NCBI RefSeq assembly: GCF_014650675.1
Contig: NZ_BMVK01000002.1
Location: forward strand, 415,880-479,879
Origin: Streptomyces anulatus
GTDB taxonomy: Bacteria; Actinomycetota; Actinomycetes; Streptomycetales; Streptomycetaceae
DNA: 64,000 bases
Reading direction: 5' to 3'
The translations under genes and the position numbers were made by a program. Under the pieces are notes generated by a model. It was not told the origin of the DNA, made no database searches, and saw only the letters and a program-made list of their open reading frames with translations. This document shows, one piece after another, positions 42,550 to 49,569 of the stretch. Numbering within the stretch: position 1 is the first letter of the stretch; each line of letters starts with the position of its first letter.

Positions 42550-42753
42550 TCACCACCAGAGTGAGTCGAGGCGGCTCTCGATCGCGCGGATATGGAGGCG
42601 GGCGCAGCTCTCGCAGAACAGGAGACGGCGCCCGTCCTCCACGGAGCAGAGCCAGGTCGGAGGGGCTGTCCCGCCTTCGGCGGCGGTGCCGCAGCGGGCG
42701 CACACCACGCTTCCGTCGGCGGACTGCTCGGGGGAATGGGTCTCCTCGTCCAC
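42550..42753 (-). CDS. Small zinc-ribbon protein
   Basis: A 67-residue protein from GTG 42753 (AGGAG is almost adjacent, so the start is not certain). Two CxxC knuckles, VCARCGTA and LFCESCARLHIRAIE, flank a short loop, indicating one zinc site. The end is SRLDSLWW. The function is unknown. It is convergent with the AarF gene, 19 bases apart, and could be translated from its own promoter. Confidence 0.7.
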   Translation of the reverse strand: MDEETHSPEQSADGSVVCARCGTAAEGGTAPPTWLCSVEDGRRLLFCESCARLHIRAIESRLDSLWW

Positions 42754-42797
42754 CTCCTGACGATATCCCCGTGACCGGACGGCCGACGGCACAACGC

Positions 42798-42833
42798 ACC
42801 GCGGGGCCGTCCGTGTCCGGACGGCCCCGCGGT
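42798..42833 (-). terminator. Perfect 16-bp hairpin downstream of the 87-residue gene
   Basis: ACCGCGGGGCCGTCCG, loop TGTC, and its exact complement. It starts 18 bases beyond the stop of the minus-strand gene at 42852. Confidence 0.85.
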
Positions 42834-42851
42834 GAGGTGATGGGTGCACGG

Positions 42852-43115
42852 TCAGTGCATGACCGCCATGGCCAGCGCGCGGCGGGCGCGCAGCGAGGCG
42901 CGCTCCGCTCGGCGCTGCATCCGGCGGGCGGTGATCAGGCGGGCCGACTGTCGGTCCTCCTGGGCCTCCCGCAGGCGGTCGTGCATATGCGCACGCGCCA
43001 GGGCTTCTGGGATGAGTTGCATTTCGCGGGTCCTGTTCTGACGCGAGTCGTTCGCGCCGATGATGGTGACGTCGGGGGTGGCGGAGCCGACGGGCTCCTT
43101 CGTGGGGGTGATCAT
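42852..43115 (-). CDS. Arg-rich small helical protein downstream of wblC
   Basis: An 87-residue frame from ATG 43115 ending in ASLRARRALAMAVMH. Its second half, from Met32 (43022, with AGGA before it), is a strongly charged alpha helix (AHMHDRLREAQEDRQSARL). The first 31 residues may be unused if translation starts at 43022. It lies about 90 bases after wblC on the same strand and before a strong hairpin, so both may be transcribed together. No known family; it resembles small basic proteins next to WhiB-type genes. Confidence 0.6.
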   Translation of the reverse strand: MITPTKEPVGSATPDVTIIGANDSRQNRTREMQLIPEALARAHMHDRLREAQEDRQSARLITARRMQRRAERASLRARRALAMAVMH

Positions 43116-43207
43116 TGGTGCCTGATTCCGGGGGTCATGGGTCTGGGGACGGTCGATCGTTCCGAGGCGGAGCCTGCGTGTGGGGGCGGGGACCCCACAG
43201 GTCGCGG

Positions 43208-43576
43208 TCACGCTGCGACCGGGTTCTTGCGCGGACGGCCACGCGGACGCTTGCGGGCCACGACGACGCCCTGGACGAAGAGCTCGCCGCCCCAGACACC
43301 CCACGGCTCGCGGCGGTCCTTCGCGCCGGCGAGGCAGGCCTCGACGAGCGGGCAGGTGCGGCAGAGGGACTTGGCGTACTCGACGTCGGCGGGCGACTCG
43401 GCGAAGAAGACCTCCGGGTCGTAGGAACGGCAGGGGACGGGTACGCCGAGGTTCTCGATGGCGTCGTCGAGCGCGGTGAGCGTGGTGAGCGGGGTCAAGG
43501 CGGAGTCCTCCGTGGAGCCGGGCGGCGAGATCGGGGTGGAAAGCGGTACTGACGGGGCGTGCGTTTCGATGTGCAC
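43208..43576 (-). CDS. wblC: WhiB-family regulator WblC (WhiB7 ortholog)
   Basis: A 122-residue iron-sulfur protein from GTG 43576. Four Cys ligands are in VPCRSYDPE, AKSLCRTCPLVEACLAG. A G-V-W-G-G turn (EPWGVWGGELF) and a C-terminal AT-hook (RKRPRGRPRKNPVAA) follow. The AT-hook separates WhiB7/WblC from other WhiB proteins and contacts AT-rich DNA next to the -35 of its target promoters. It switches on intrinsic resistance to ribosome-targeting antibiotics and amino-acid-metabolism genes. Its transcript has a long leader with an ORF and a terminator, the known attenuation arrangement. Confidence 0.95.
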   Translation of the reverse strand: MHIETHAPSVPLSTPISPPGSTEDSALTPLTTLTALDDAIENLGVPVPCRSYDPEVFFAESPADVEYAKSLCRTCPLVEACLAGAKDRREPWGVWGGELFVQGVVVARKRPRGRPRKNPVAA

Positions 43577-43694
43577 GGTGGGTGGTGTCCTCGTCTGGTC
43601 GTGCCGGCCTGTTGGCCGGTTGGCGGCTGCTGGTACCAGGTCCTGCTTGTCCCGAGGCTCCTTCGTTCCGTCTCGTCCGTTCGGACAAAACAAA

Positions 43695-43729
43695 AGGGCC
43701 GCGGATCCCGAGTGGGGTTCCGCGGCCCT
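43695..43729 (-). terminator. Intrinsic terminator/attenuator in the wblC leader
   Basis: On the minus strand AGGGCCGCGGA pairs with TCCGCGGCCCT around a 13-base loop, directly followed by TTTGTTTTG. It lies between the leader ORF (stop 43753) and the wblC start (43576), so read-through is required for expression. Leader 43577-44249 otherwise holds the ORF and, at its far end, the presumed promoter. Confidence 0.9.
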
Positions 43730-43752
43730 GAAGGCGCCGGCCTGATGCTGGA

Positions 43753-44085
43753 TCAGGCTGGATCGCTCCAGGGTTCAGGCCCACGGAAGGCCCACATCGT
43801 GTGGTGCTGCTGCGTCTGCTTCTTGGCTCCGGCACCGGCTGCCGCAAAGGCATAGGCCTGAGCCTGTGCTGCCTTCGCTACTGCTGCTGCCGGTGCCTCG
43901 ATCGGTCGCTCATTGCGCTCCCGCGTCACGGGGAGGCTCACCAGGGACAGCGGACGGACGGCAGAGATGCCGGACAGACCGGTGGCGCGAAGCGAGGCAA
44001 CCGAGGAGCGGGTGAGGCCGAGCGAGCAGGCGGAGACGACCGAGAGATCGGTCATTTTCTGGGTTTCGATGATGCTGATCACTTC
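43753..44085 (-). CDS. Leader ORF upstream of wblC
   Basis: A 110-residue frame starting GTG-ATG (44085/44082), eight bases after AGGAGG. Third positions are G/C-rich in its first half, and the 3' half encodes Ala/Lys/Gln-rich sequence (VAKAAQAQAYAFAAAGAGAK) ending MWAFRGPEPWSDPA. Its stop is 23 bases from the terminator. For WhiB7/WblC genes a leader ORF that senses slow translation and prevents termination is established; this frame has the right position and a strong ribosome site. It may rather be a shorter internal ORF, as the length is larger than typical. Confidence 0.5.
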   Translation of the reverse strand, partial: EVISIIETQKMTDLSVVSACSLGLTRSSVASLRATGLSGISAVRPLSLVSLPVTRERNERPIEAPAAAVAKAAQAQAYAFAAAGAGAKKQTQQHHTMWAFRGPEPWSDPA

Positions 44086-44249
44086 AATCGCCTCCTCTCG
44101 GCGTCTCAGGGGGACCGGCCGGGGCCGATCCTGCGTATTCGGATAAGTACAGCACGGAATCAGGGCTTCAGAGAAGTCGCTGTTCCCGTGGTTAAGAACC
44201 TATGGTGACGACTGGGGCGGGCGCAAACTATTTTCTGGACGAGTTTTCC

Positions 44250-46469
44250 TCAGGTCTCGTCGACGCCGCCCTCGGGCTCGCCATCAACGGCCTCACCTGC
44301 GCAGATAGCCAGAACATCGGTGCCGAAGCGGCTCAACTTCCGGTTGCCGACGCCGGCGATGACAACCAGCTCGCCCTCGGTCGACGGCACGGCCTCGGCG
44401 ATCGCCATGAGGGTCTTCTCGGTGAACACGCAGAAGTCCGGCTGGCCCAGCAGCGTCGCCTGGGCGGCACGCCAGTCGTACAGCCGCCCGTACAGCGCCT
44501 CGTCCATGTCCGAGGGGCACTCCTCGCAGCGCATCAGCTTCATCTCGCCCGCGTCGGTGAGCGTGCGTCCGCAGACCCGGCACCGCACCGGTCCCCGGTG
44601 CTTCCGCTCGACCGCCGGGGTCCGGCTCGCCGCCGCTGCCCGGCCGGTGCCCCGGTCGATGCCTCCGCCGCCGCCGGCCCCGCTCCGCGCGCCCGAGGAC
44701 GCCGAGCCCGGCCGCAGCCCGTTCAGGAAGCGGGTCGGCCTCCGGCTCGCCCGGCCGCCCGGCGACCGGGACAGGGCCCAGGAGAGCGAGAGGTGGACGC
44801 GGGCGCGGGTGATCCCGACGTACATCAGGCGCCTCTCCTCCTCGACCTGCTCGTCGGTCTTGGCGTAGGCGATCGGCATCATGCCCTCGGTCAGGCCGAC
44901 CAGGAACACGGCGTCCCATTCCAGGCCCTTCGCCGAGTGCAGCGAGGCCAGCGTCACCCCCTGGACCGTCGGGGCGTGCTGGGCGGCCGCCCGCTCGTCC
45001 AGCTCGCGGACCAGGTCGGTCAGGGTCGCCCCGGGTTTCGCCGTCTCGAAGTCCTCCGCGAGGCGCACCAGCGCGGCCAGCGACTCCCAGCGGTCGCGCA
45101 CGGCCCCCGACCCGGCGGGCGGCCTGCTGGTCCAGCCCTTGGTGGAGAGCACCGCCCTCACCTGGGACGGCAGCCCCTCCGCCTCGTCGAGCAGGGAGTC
45201 GTTGCGCCCGGCGCGGGCCGCGCCGCGCAGGGCGGTGCCCGCCTCGCGGACCTCGGCCCGCTCGAAGAACCGCTCGGCGCCGCGCAGCTGGTAGGGCACC
45301 CCGGCGTCCGCGAGGGCCTGCTCGTAGACCTCGGACTGGGAGTTGACGCGGTAGAGCACGGCGATCTCGCCGGCCGGCACGCCGGCGGCGATGAGATCGC
45401 GGATGCGCCGGGCGGTGGACTCGGCCTCGGTGGGCTCGTCGGAATACTCCGTGTAGACCGGCTCGGGGCCCTTCTCGCGCTGCGAGACCAGCTCCAGCCG
45501 GTGGTCGGCGGCCTTGCCGTGGGCCTGGCTCAGCAGGCCGTTGGCGAGGTGGACGACCTGGGGGGTGGAGCGGTAGTCCCGCACCAGCTTGACCACGGTC
45601 GCCCCGGGGTGGCGGGTGCGGAAGTTCAGCAGATGGTCGGGGGTGGCCCCGGTGAAGGAGTAGATCGTCTGGCTGGCGTCGCCGACGACGCAGAGATCGT
45701 CCCGGTCCCCGACCCAGAGGTCGAGCAGCCGCTGCTGGAGCGGGCTCACGTCCTGGTACTCGTCGACGACGAAGTGCTGGTACTGGCCGCGCACGTGCTC
45801 CGCGATGTCGCTCCGGTCCTGGAGGATGCCGACCGTGAGCAGCAGGACGTCCTCGAAGTCGATCACCGAGCGGTCGCGCTTGAGCTGTTCGTACGTGGAG
45901 TAGATCTGGGAGAGGACCGCCGGATCGCGGGGGGCGTCCCGCTGGGTCTTGGCGACGGCGGCCGGGTAGTCGGCGGGGACGGTCTGGGTGACCTTGGCCC
46001 ACTCGATCTCGCTGGTGACGTCCCGCAGCTCGTTGCGGTCGAGCCGGAGCTCGCAGCGGGCGGCGGCCTCGGCGACCAGCTGCACCTTCCGCTCCAGCAG
46101 CCGGGGCAGCTCGCCACCGACTGCTTTCGGCCAGAAGTACTGGAGCTGTCGGAGGGCGGCGGAGTGGAAGGTCCGCGCCTGGACGCCGGTCGCGCCGAGC
46201 TGCCTCAGGCGGCCGCGCATCTCTCCGGCGGCCCGGTTGGTGAAGGTGACGGCGAGCACGGTGGCCGGCTGGAGGATGCCCGCCCGCACCCCGTACGCGA
46301 TGCGGTGGGTGATCGCGCGGGTCTTGCCCGTACCGGCTCCGGCCAGCACGCACACCGGTCCGTGCAGGGCCAGAGCCACCTCGCGCTGCTCGGGGTCGAG
46401 CCCGTCGAGCACGGCGTCCGGGGTCTCGGGAACCTGGGGGAAGAGGGTGGAGTGCGTTGCTGCTGTCAC
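44250..46469 (-). CDS. UvrD2-type superfamily 1 helicase with HRDC domain
   Basis: A 739-residue ATP-dependent 3'-5' DNA helicase from GTG 46469. Motif I is GAGTGKTRAITHRIAYG, motif II VVDEYQDVSPLQQRLLD, motif III GDASQTIYSFTGA, motif V LHSAKGLEWDAVFLVGL and motif VI MYVGITRARVHLSLSW. Residues ~520-600 have a four-Cys zinc ribbon (RCRVCGRTLTDAG, CEECPSD). The end is an HRDC-like domain (GVGNRKLSRFGTDVLAICAG). This combination (zinc ribbon plus HRDC) is that of mycobacterial UvrD2. It is probably a repair or replication helicase. Confidence 0.92.
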   Translation of the reverse strand: MTAATHSTLFPQVPETPDAVLDGLDPEQREVALALHGPVCVLAGAGTGKTRAITHRIAYGVRAGILQPATVLAVTFTNRAAGEMRGRLRQLGATGVQARTFHSAALRQLQYFWPKAVGGELPRLLERKVQLVAEAAARCELRLDRNELRDVTSEIEWAKVTQTVPADYPAAVAKTQRDAPRDPAVLSQIYSTYEQLKRDRSVIDFEDVLLLTVGILQDRSDIAEHVRGQYQHFVVDEYQDVSPLQQRLLDLWVGDRDDLCVVGDASQTIYSFTGATPDHLLNFRTRHPGATVVKLVRDYRSTPQVVHLANGLLSQAHGKAADHRLELVSQREKGPEPVYTEYSDEPTEAESTARRIRDLIAAGVPAGEIAVLYRVNSQSEVYEQALADAGVPYQLRGAERFFERAEVREAGTALRGAARAGRNDSLLDEAEGLPSQVRAVLSTKGWTSRPPAGSGAVRDRWESLAALVRLAEDFETAKPGATLTDLVRELDERAAAQHAPTVQGVTLASLHSAKGLEWDAVFLVGLTEGMMPIAYAKTDEQVEEERRLMYVGITRARVHLSLSWALSRSPGGRASRRPTRFLNGLRPGSASSGARSGAGGGGGIDRGTGRAAAASRTPAVERKHRGPVRCRVCGRTLTDAGEMKLMRCEECPSDMDEALYGRLYDWRAAQATLLGQPDFCVFTEKTLMAIAEAVPSTEGELVVIAGVGNRKLSRFGTDVLAICAGEAVDGEPEGGVDET

Positions 46470-46508
46470 CCCGCCATGCTGCCAGGTCCCAAGGGGCGGA
46501 TGCGGCGG

Positions 46509-46517
46509 TTGTCCACA
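46509..46517 (+). promoter_or_regulatory. DnaA-box-like nonamer in mycoredoxin/uvrD2 region
   Basis: TTGTCCACA on the plus strand, between the divergent starts of the UvrD2-type gene and mycoredoxin. It could also be chance. Confidence 0.3.
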
Positions 46518-46610
46518 GGGGTGAGGTATTCGTCGTACCGGCCCGTGCGGCGCGGGACCGGTGCGGGACTAGGTACGGGGCGTGGTCGGGCCGGGTACAC
46601 GGGGCGTGGT

Positions 46611-46637
46611 GGGAATGGTGACCGTGTCCCGTACGTT
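46611..46637 (+). promoter_or_regulatory. Sigma-R-dependent promoter of the mycoredoxin gene
   Basis: GGGAAT at 46611-46616, exactly 18 bases, then GTT at 46635-46637. It is the same consensus as the sigR promoter and lies about 95 bases before the ATG. Confidence 0.88.
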
Positions 46638-46732
46638 CCTCAAGATTGTGGGACGGCCGCGGACAGCGGCCGGACCGCGAGTGACGCTGCCGGCCGCGCA
46701 GCGTTCGGACGAGACGAAGGAGCGCCAGCGAC

Positions 46733-46987
46733 ATGGCGGGCACTGTGACGATGTACAGCACCACCTGGTGCGGCTACTGCCGTCGGCTGAAGAGCCAGAT
46801 GGACCGCGAGGGCATCGCGTACAACGAGGTCAACATCGAGCACGACCCGGAGTCGGCCGCGTTCGTCGAGAAGGCGAATGGCGGAAACCAGACGGTCCCC
46901 ACCCTGCTGATCGTGGCCCCCTCGGGCACCGAGTCGGTCATGACGAACCCGTCTCTCGCCCAGGTGAAGCAGGCGCTCGCCGCCTGA
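46733..46987 (+). CDS. Mycoredoxin (Mrx1-like glutaredoxin-fold protein)
   Basis: An 84-residue glutaredoxin-fold protein with the active site WCGYCRRLKSQM near residue 12 and TVPTLLIVAPSG (cis-Pro) near residue 55. The CGYC-type motif is that of mycoredoxin, which reduces mycothiol mixed disulfides. Its promoter matches the sigma-R consensus. It belongs to the thiol-stress response together with sigR-rsrA in this window. Confidence 0.93.
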   Translation: MAGTVTMYSTTWCGYCRRLKSQMDREGIAYNEVNIEHDPESAAFVEKANGGNQTVPTLLIVAPSGTESVMTNPSLAQVKQALAA

Positions 46988-47005
46988 TCCGGCCGATCGA
47001 CGACT

Positions 47006-47059
47006 GCCCGTCGTGCGTACTGCTTGCCCGTTGTGCGTACCACTGCCCGTCGCGCGTAC
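47006..47059. repeat. Three 15-bp repeats with 19-20 bp spacing
   Basis: GCCCGTCGTGCGTAC at 47006-47020, GCCCGTTGTGCGTAC at 47026-47040 and GCCCGTCGCGCGTAC at 47045-47059. They lie just after the mycoredoxin stop and before its terminator. Function unknown. Confidence 0.6.
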
Positions 47060-47060
47060 C

Positions 47061-47087
47061 ACTGCCCCCGGCACCGCCGGGGGCAGT
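47061..47087. terminator. Terminator between mycoredoxin and nudC
   Basis: ACTGCCCCCGGC, loop ACC, and its exact complement (12 bp). It serves two convergent genes. Confidence 0.85.
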
Positions 47088-47106
47088 CGTCTGTCCGGGG
47101 CAGACG

Positions 47107-48063
47107 TCAGCCGGTCCGCTTCACGGCGCCCGGCTTCGGGAGCGGCTTGCCGTACCAGAGTTCGATCAGACGGGCCGCGATCGAGATGCCGAACGGGGGC
47201 ATGACCTCGCCGGACTCGAAGGCGGCGGTGAGGTCCTCGCGGGAGAACCAGCGGGCCTCCTCGATCTCCTCGCCGTCGACGTTGATGTCGAAGGAGGTCG
47301 CCCGCGCCATGAAGCCGAGCATCAGGCTGGAGGGGAACGGCCAGGGCTGGCTGGCGATGTACTCGACCTCGCCGACGGTGACCCCGGCCTCCTCGTAGAC
47401 CTCTCGGGCCACGGACTGCTCGATCGACTCCCCCGGCTCGACGAACCCGGCGAGCGTGGAGAAGCGGCCCTCCGGCCAGTGCACCTGGCGGCCCAGCAGG
47501 GCCCGGTCCTGGTCGTCGGTGACCAGCATGATGACCGCAGGGTCGGTACGCGGGTAGTGCTCGGCGCCGCAGGCCTGGCAGCGGCGGATGTGGCCGGCCG
47601 CCGCGATGACGGTGCGCTCGCCGCAGCGGGAGCAGAAGCGGTGCAGCCGCTGCCAGTTCTCCAGGGCGACCGCGTGCACCATCAGACCCGCGTCGCGGGG
47701 GCCGAGGAGGAGCCCCGCTTCGCGGAGTCCCGCGGGCCGGGCCGACTGGTCCATGCGGCCGGGCAGCGAGTCCTTCTGGAGCGCGAAGTAGCTGACGCCG
47801 TCCTCGTCGGTGCCGAGGAAATACCGGTGGGTCTCGGTGACCGGGGCCTCGAAGGCCTGGGTCATGACGATCTCGGTGCCCCCGTCGGGGGTGTCGTCGA
47901 TCAGCACCTGCCCGCCGGAGACGACGAAGACGCGGGTCGTCGGGTGGCTCCACGCCACGGCCAGCCAGGCCTCGTCGAGGCGGTGGTGTGCCGCGCGGTC
48001 GATGCCGCTCGGCGCGGTGAGGCCGATCGGGCGGTCTGCGGTGGCGTTGTCGAAGGTGCTCAC
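47107..48063 (-). CDS. nudC: NAD(+) diphosphatase NudC
   Basis: A 318-residue Nudix enzyme that hydrolyses NADH/NAD and removes NAD caps from RNA. A four-Cys zinc ribbon (FCSRCGERT to RRCQACGAEHYPR) precedes the Nudix domain. The Nudix box is GFVEPGESIEQSVAREVYEE, then AGV. The NudC signature SQPWPFPSSLMLGFMA follows. All features are intact. It is a single gene, converging on the mycoredoxin gene. Confidence 0.95.
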   Translation of the reverse strand: MSTFDNATADRPIGLTAPSGIDRAAHHRLDEAWLAVAWSHPTTRVFVVSGGQVLIDDTPDGGTEIVMTQAFEAPVTETHRYFLGTDEDGVSYFALQKDSLPGRMDQSARPAGLREAGLLLGPRDAGLMVHAVALENWQRLHRFCSRCGERTVIAAAGHIRRCQACGAEHYPRTDPAVIMLVTDDQDRALLGRQVHWPEGRFSTLAGFVEPGESIEQSVAREVYEEAGVTVGEVEYIASQPWPFPSSLMLGFMARATSFDINVDGEEIEEARWFSREDLTAAFESGEVMPPFGISIAARLIELWYGKPLPKPGAVKRTG

Positions 48064-48164
48064 AGGTGCTTCCTACTCCCCCTGGGTGGATCGGGTGTGC
48101 ACAGGTACGTGGAAGTGCGCAGAGGATTCAGCGGAGTCCGGGCGCTCAGCGGAGTGGTGGGCGT

Positions 48165-49559
48165 TCAGCGGAGTGCCGTGGCCAGCTCGCCCCACAGGTG
48201 GGCGGTCGTCTCCACGCCCTTGAGCAGCAGGTCCAGCTCGACCTTCTCGTCGGGGGCGTGCCAGCCGTCGGAGGGTACGGAGATGCCGAGGAAGAGGACG
48301 GGGGCGCCGAGCACGTCCCTGAGGTCGGCGGCGGGGCCCGAGCCTCCTTCCCGGGTGAAGAGGATCTTCCTTCCGAAGGCCCGGCCCATCGCGCGGGCCA
48401 CCGCCTGGAGGGCGGGGTGGTCCAGCGGGGTCAGACAGGGGCGGGTGGCGGGCTGGAAGGCGATCCGGTGACGGACGCCCGCCGGTACGCGGGACTCGGC
48501 CCAGGCCTGAACGGCCTGCTGCACGCGGTCGGGGTCCTGGCCGTCGACCAGCCGGAAGCTGATCTTCACCAGGGCGGAGGAGGGGATGATCGTCTTGCTG
48601 CCGGCGCCCTGGTAGCCGCCGCCGATGCCGTTGACCTCGGCGGTGGGGCGGGCCCAGACGCGCTCCAGCGTGGAGTACCCGGTCTCTCCGGTGGCGGCCC
48701 CCGACTTCGCGGTGCGCAGCCAGGTGGCCTCGTCGAAGGGCAGCTCGGCGAAGAGGGCCCGCTCGGTGTCGGTGAGGTCGGTGACCCCGTCGTAGAAGCC
48801 GGGGATCGCGACCCGGCCGTCCTCGTCGTGGAGGGCGGCGACGAGGCGGGCGATCTCGGTGGCCGGGTTGGGGACGGCACCGCCGAACGATCCGGAGTGG
48901 ATGTCCTGGGCGGGGCCGTACAGCTCGATCTCGCACTCCGCGAGGCCGCGCATGCCGGTGCAGACGGTCGGGGTGTCCTCGTCCCACATGCCGGTGTCCG
49001 AGACGATCACCGCGTCGGCGGCGAGCCGGTCCGCGTGCTTCTCGGCGAGGGCGCGGAAGTTCGGGGAGCCCGACTCCTCCTCGCCCTCGATCAGCAGTTT
49101 GAGGTGGACGGCGGGGGTGGTGCGGCCGGTCGCGGCGAGGTGGGCGCGGACCCCGAGGGTGTGGAAGAACACCTGGCCCTTGTCGTCGGCCGCGCCGCGG
49201 CCGTACATCCGGCCGTCCCGGATCACCGGCTCGAACGGGTCGGTCGCCCAGCCGTCCTCGCGGGCGGCGGGCTGCACGTCGTGGTGGCCGTAGACCAGGA
49301 CCGTCGGGGCGTCCGGGTCCTCGCTGGGCCACTCGGCGAACACCGCCGGGGCTCCGGGGGTCTCCCAGACCTCGGTGACCGGGAACCCGGTCTCCCCGAG
49401 CTTGGCGCTCAGCCACTCCGCGCTGCGCCGTACGTCCCCGTCGTGCTCCGGCTGCGCGGACACGGACGGGATGCGCAGCCACTCCGCGAGGTCGTCGAGG
49501 AAGGCTGCGCGGTGCTGTTCGGTGTACGTACGGACGGCGCTGTCCGGGGTCTCGCTCAT
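48165..49559 (-). CDS. M20-family dipeptidase
   Basis: A 464-residue metallopeptidase of the M20 (dipeptidase/ArgE-CPG2) family. Metal ligands are visible as YGHHDVQPA, GRGAADDKGQVFFH, IEGEEESGSPNF, VSDTGMWDED and a final His in DGWHAPDEKVEL, so both zinc sites are complete. The lid domain lies between (ELYGPAQDIHSGSFGG). It probably cleaves dipeptides in the cytoplasm. It ends about 100 bases before nudC and starts ten bases after the adnB stop. Confidence 0.93.
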   Translation of the reverse strand: MSETPDSAVRTYTEQHRAAFLDDLAEWLRIPSVSAQPEHDGDVRRSAEWLSAKLGETGFPVTEVWETPGAPAVFAEWPSEDPDAPTVLVYGHHDVQPAAREDGWATDPFEPVIRDGRMYGRGAADDKGQVFFHTLGVRAHLAATGRTTPAVHLKLLIEGEEESGSPNFRALAEKHADRLAADAVIVSDTGMWDEDTPTVCTGMRGLAECEIELYGPAQDIHSGSFGGAVPNPATEIARLVAALHDEDGRVAIPGFYDGVTDLTDTERALFAELPFDEATWLRTAKSGAATGETGYSTLERVWARPTAEVNGIGGGYQGAGSKTIIPSSALVKISFRLVDGQDPDRVQQAVQAWAESRVPAGVRHRIAFQPATRPCLTPLDHPALQAVARAMGRAFGRKILFTREGGSGPAADLRDVLGAPVLFLGISVPSDGWHAPDEKVELDLLLKGVETTAHLWGELATALR

Positions 49560-49569
49560 GCTCTTGAGC

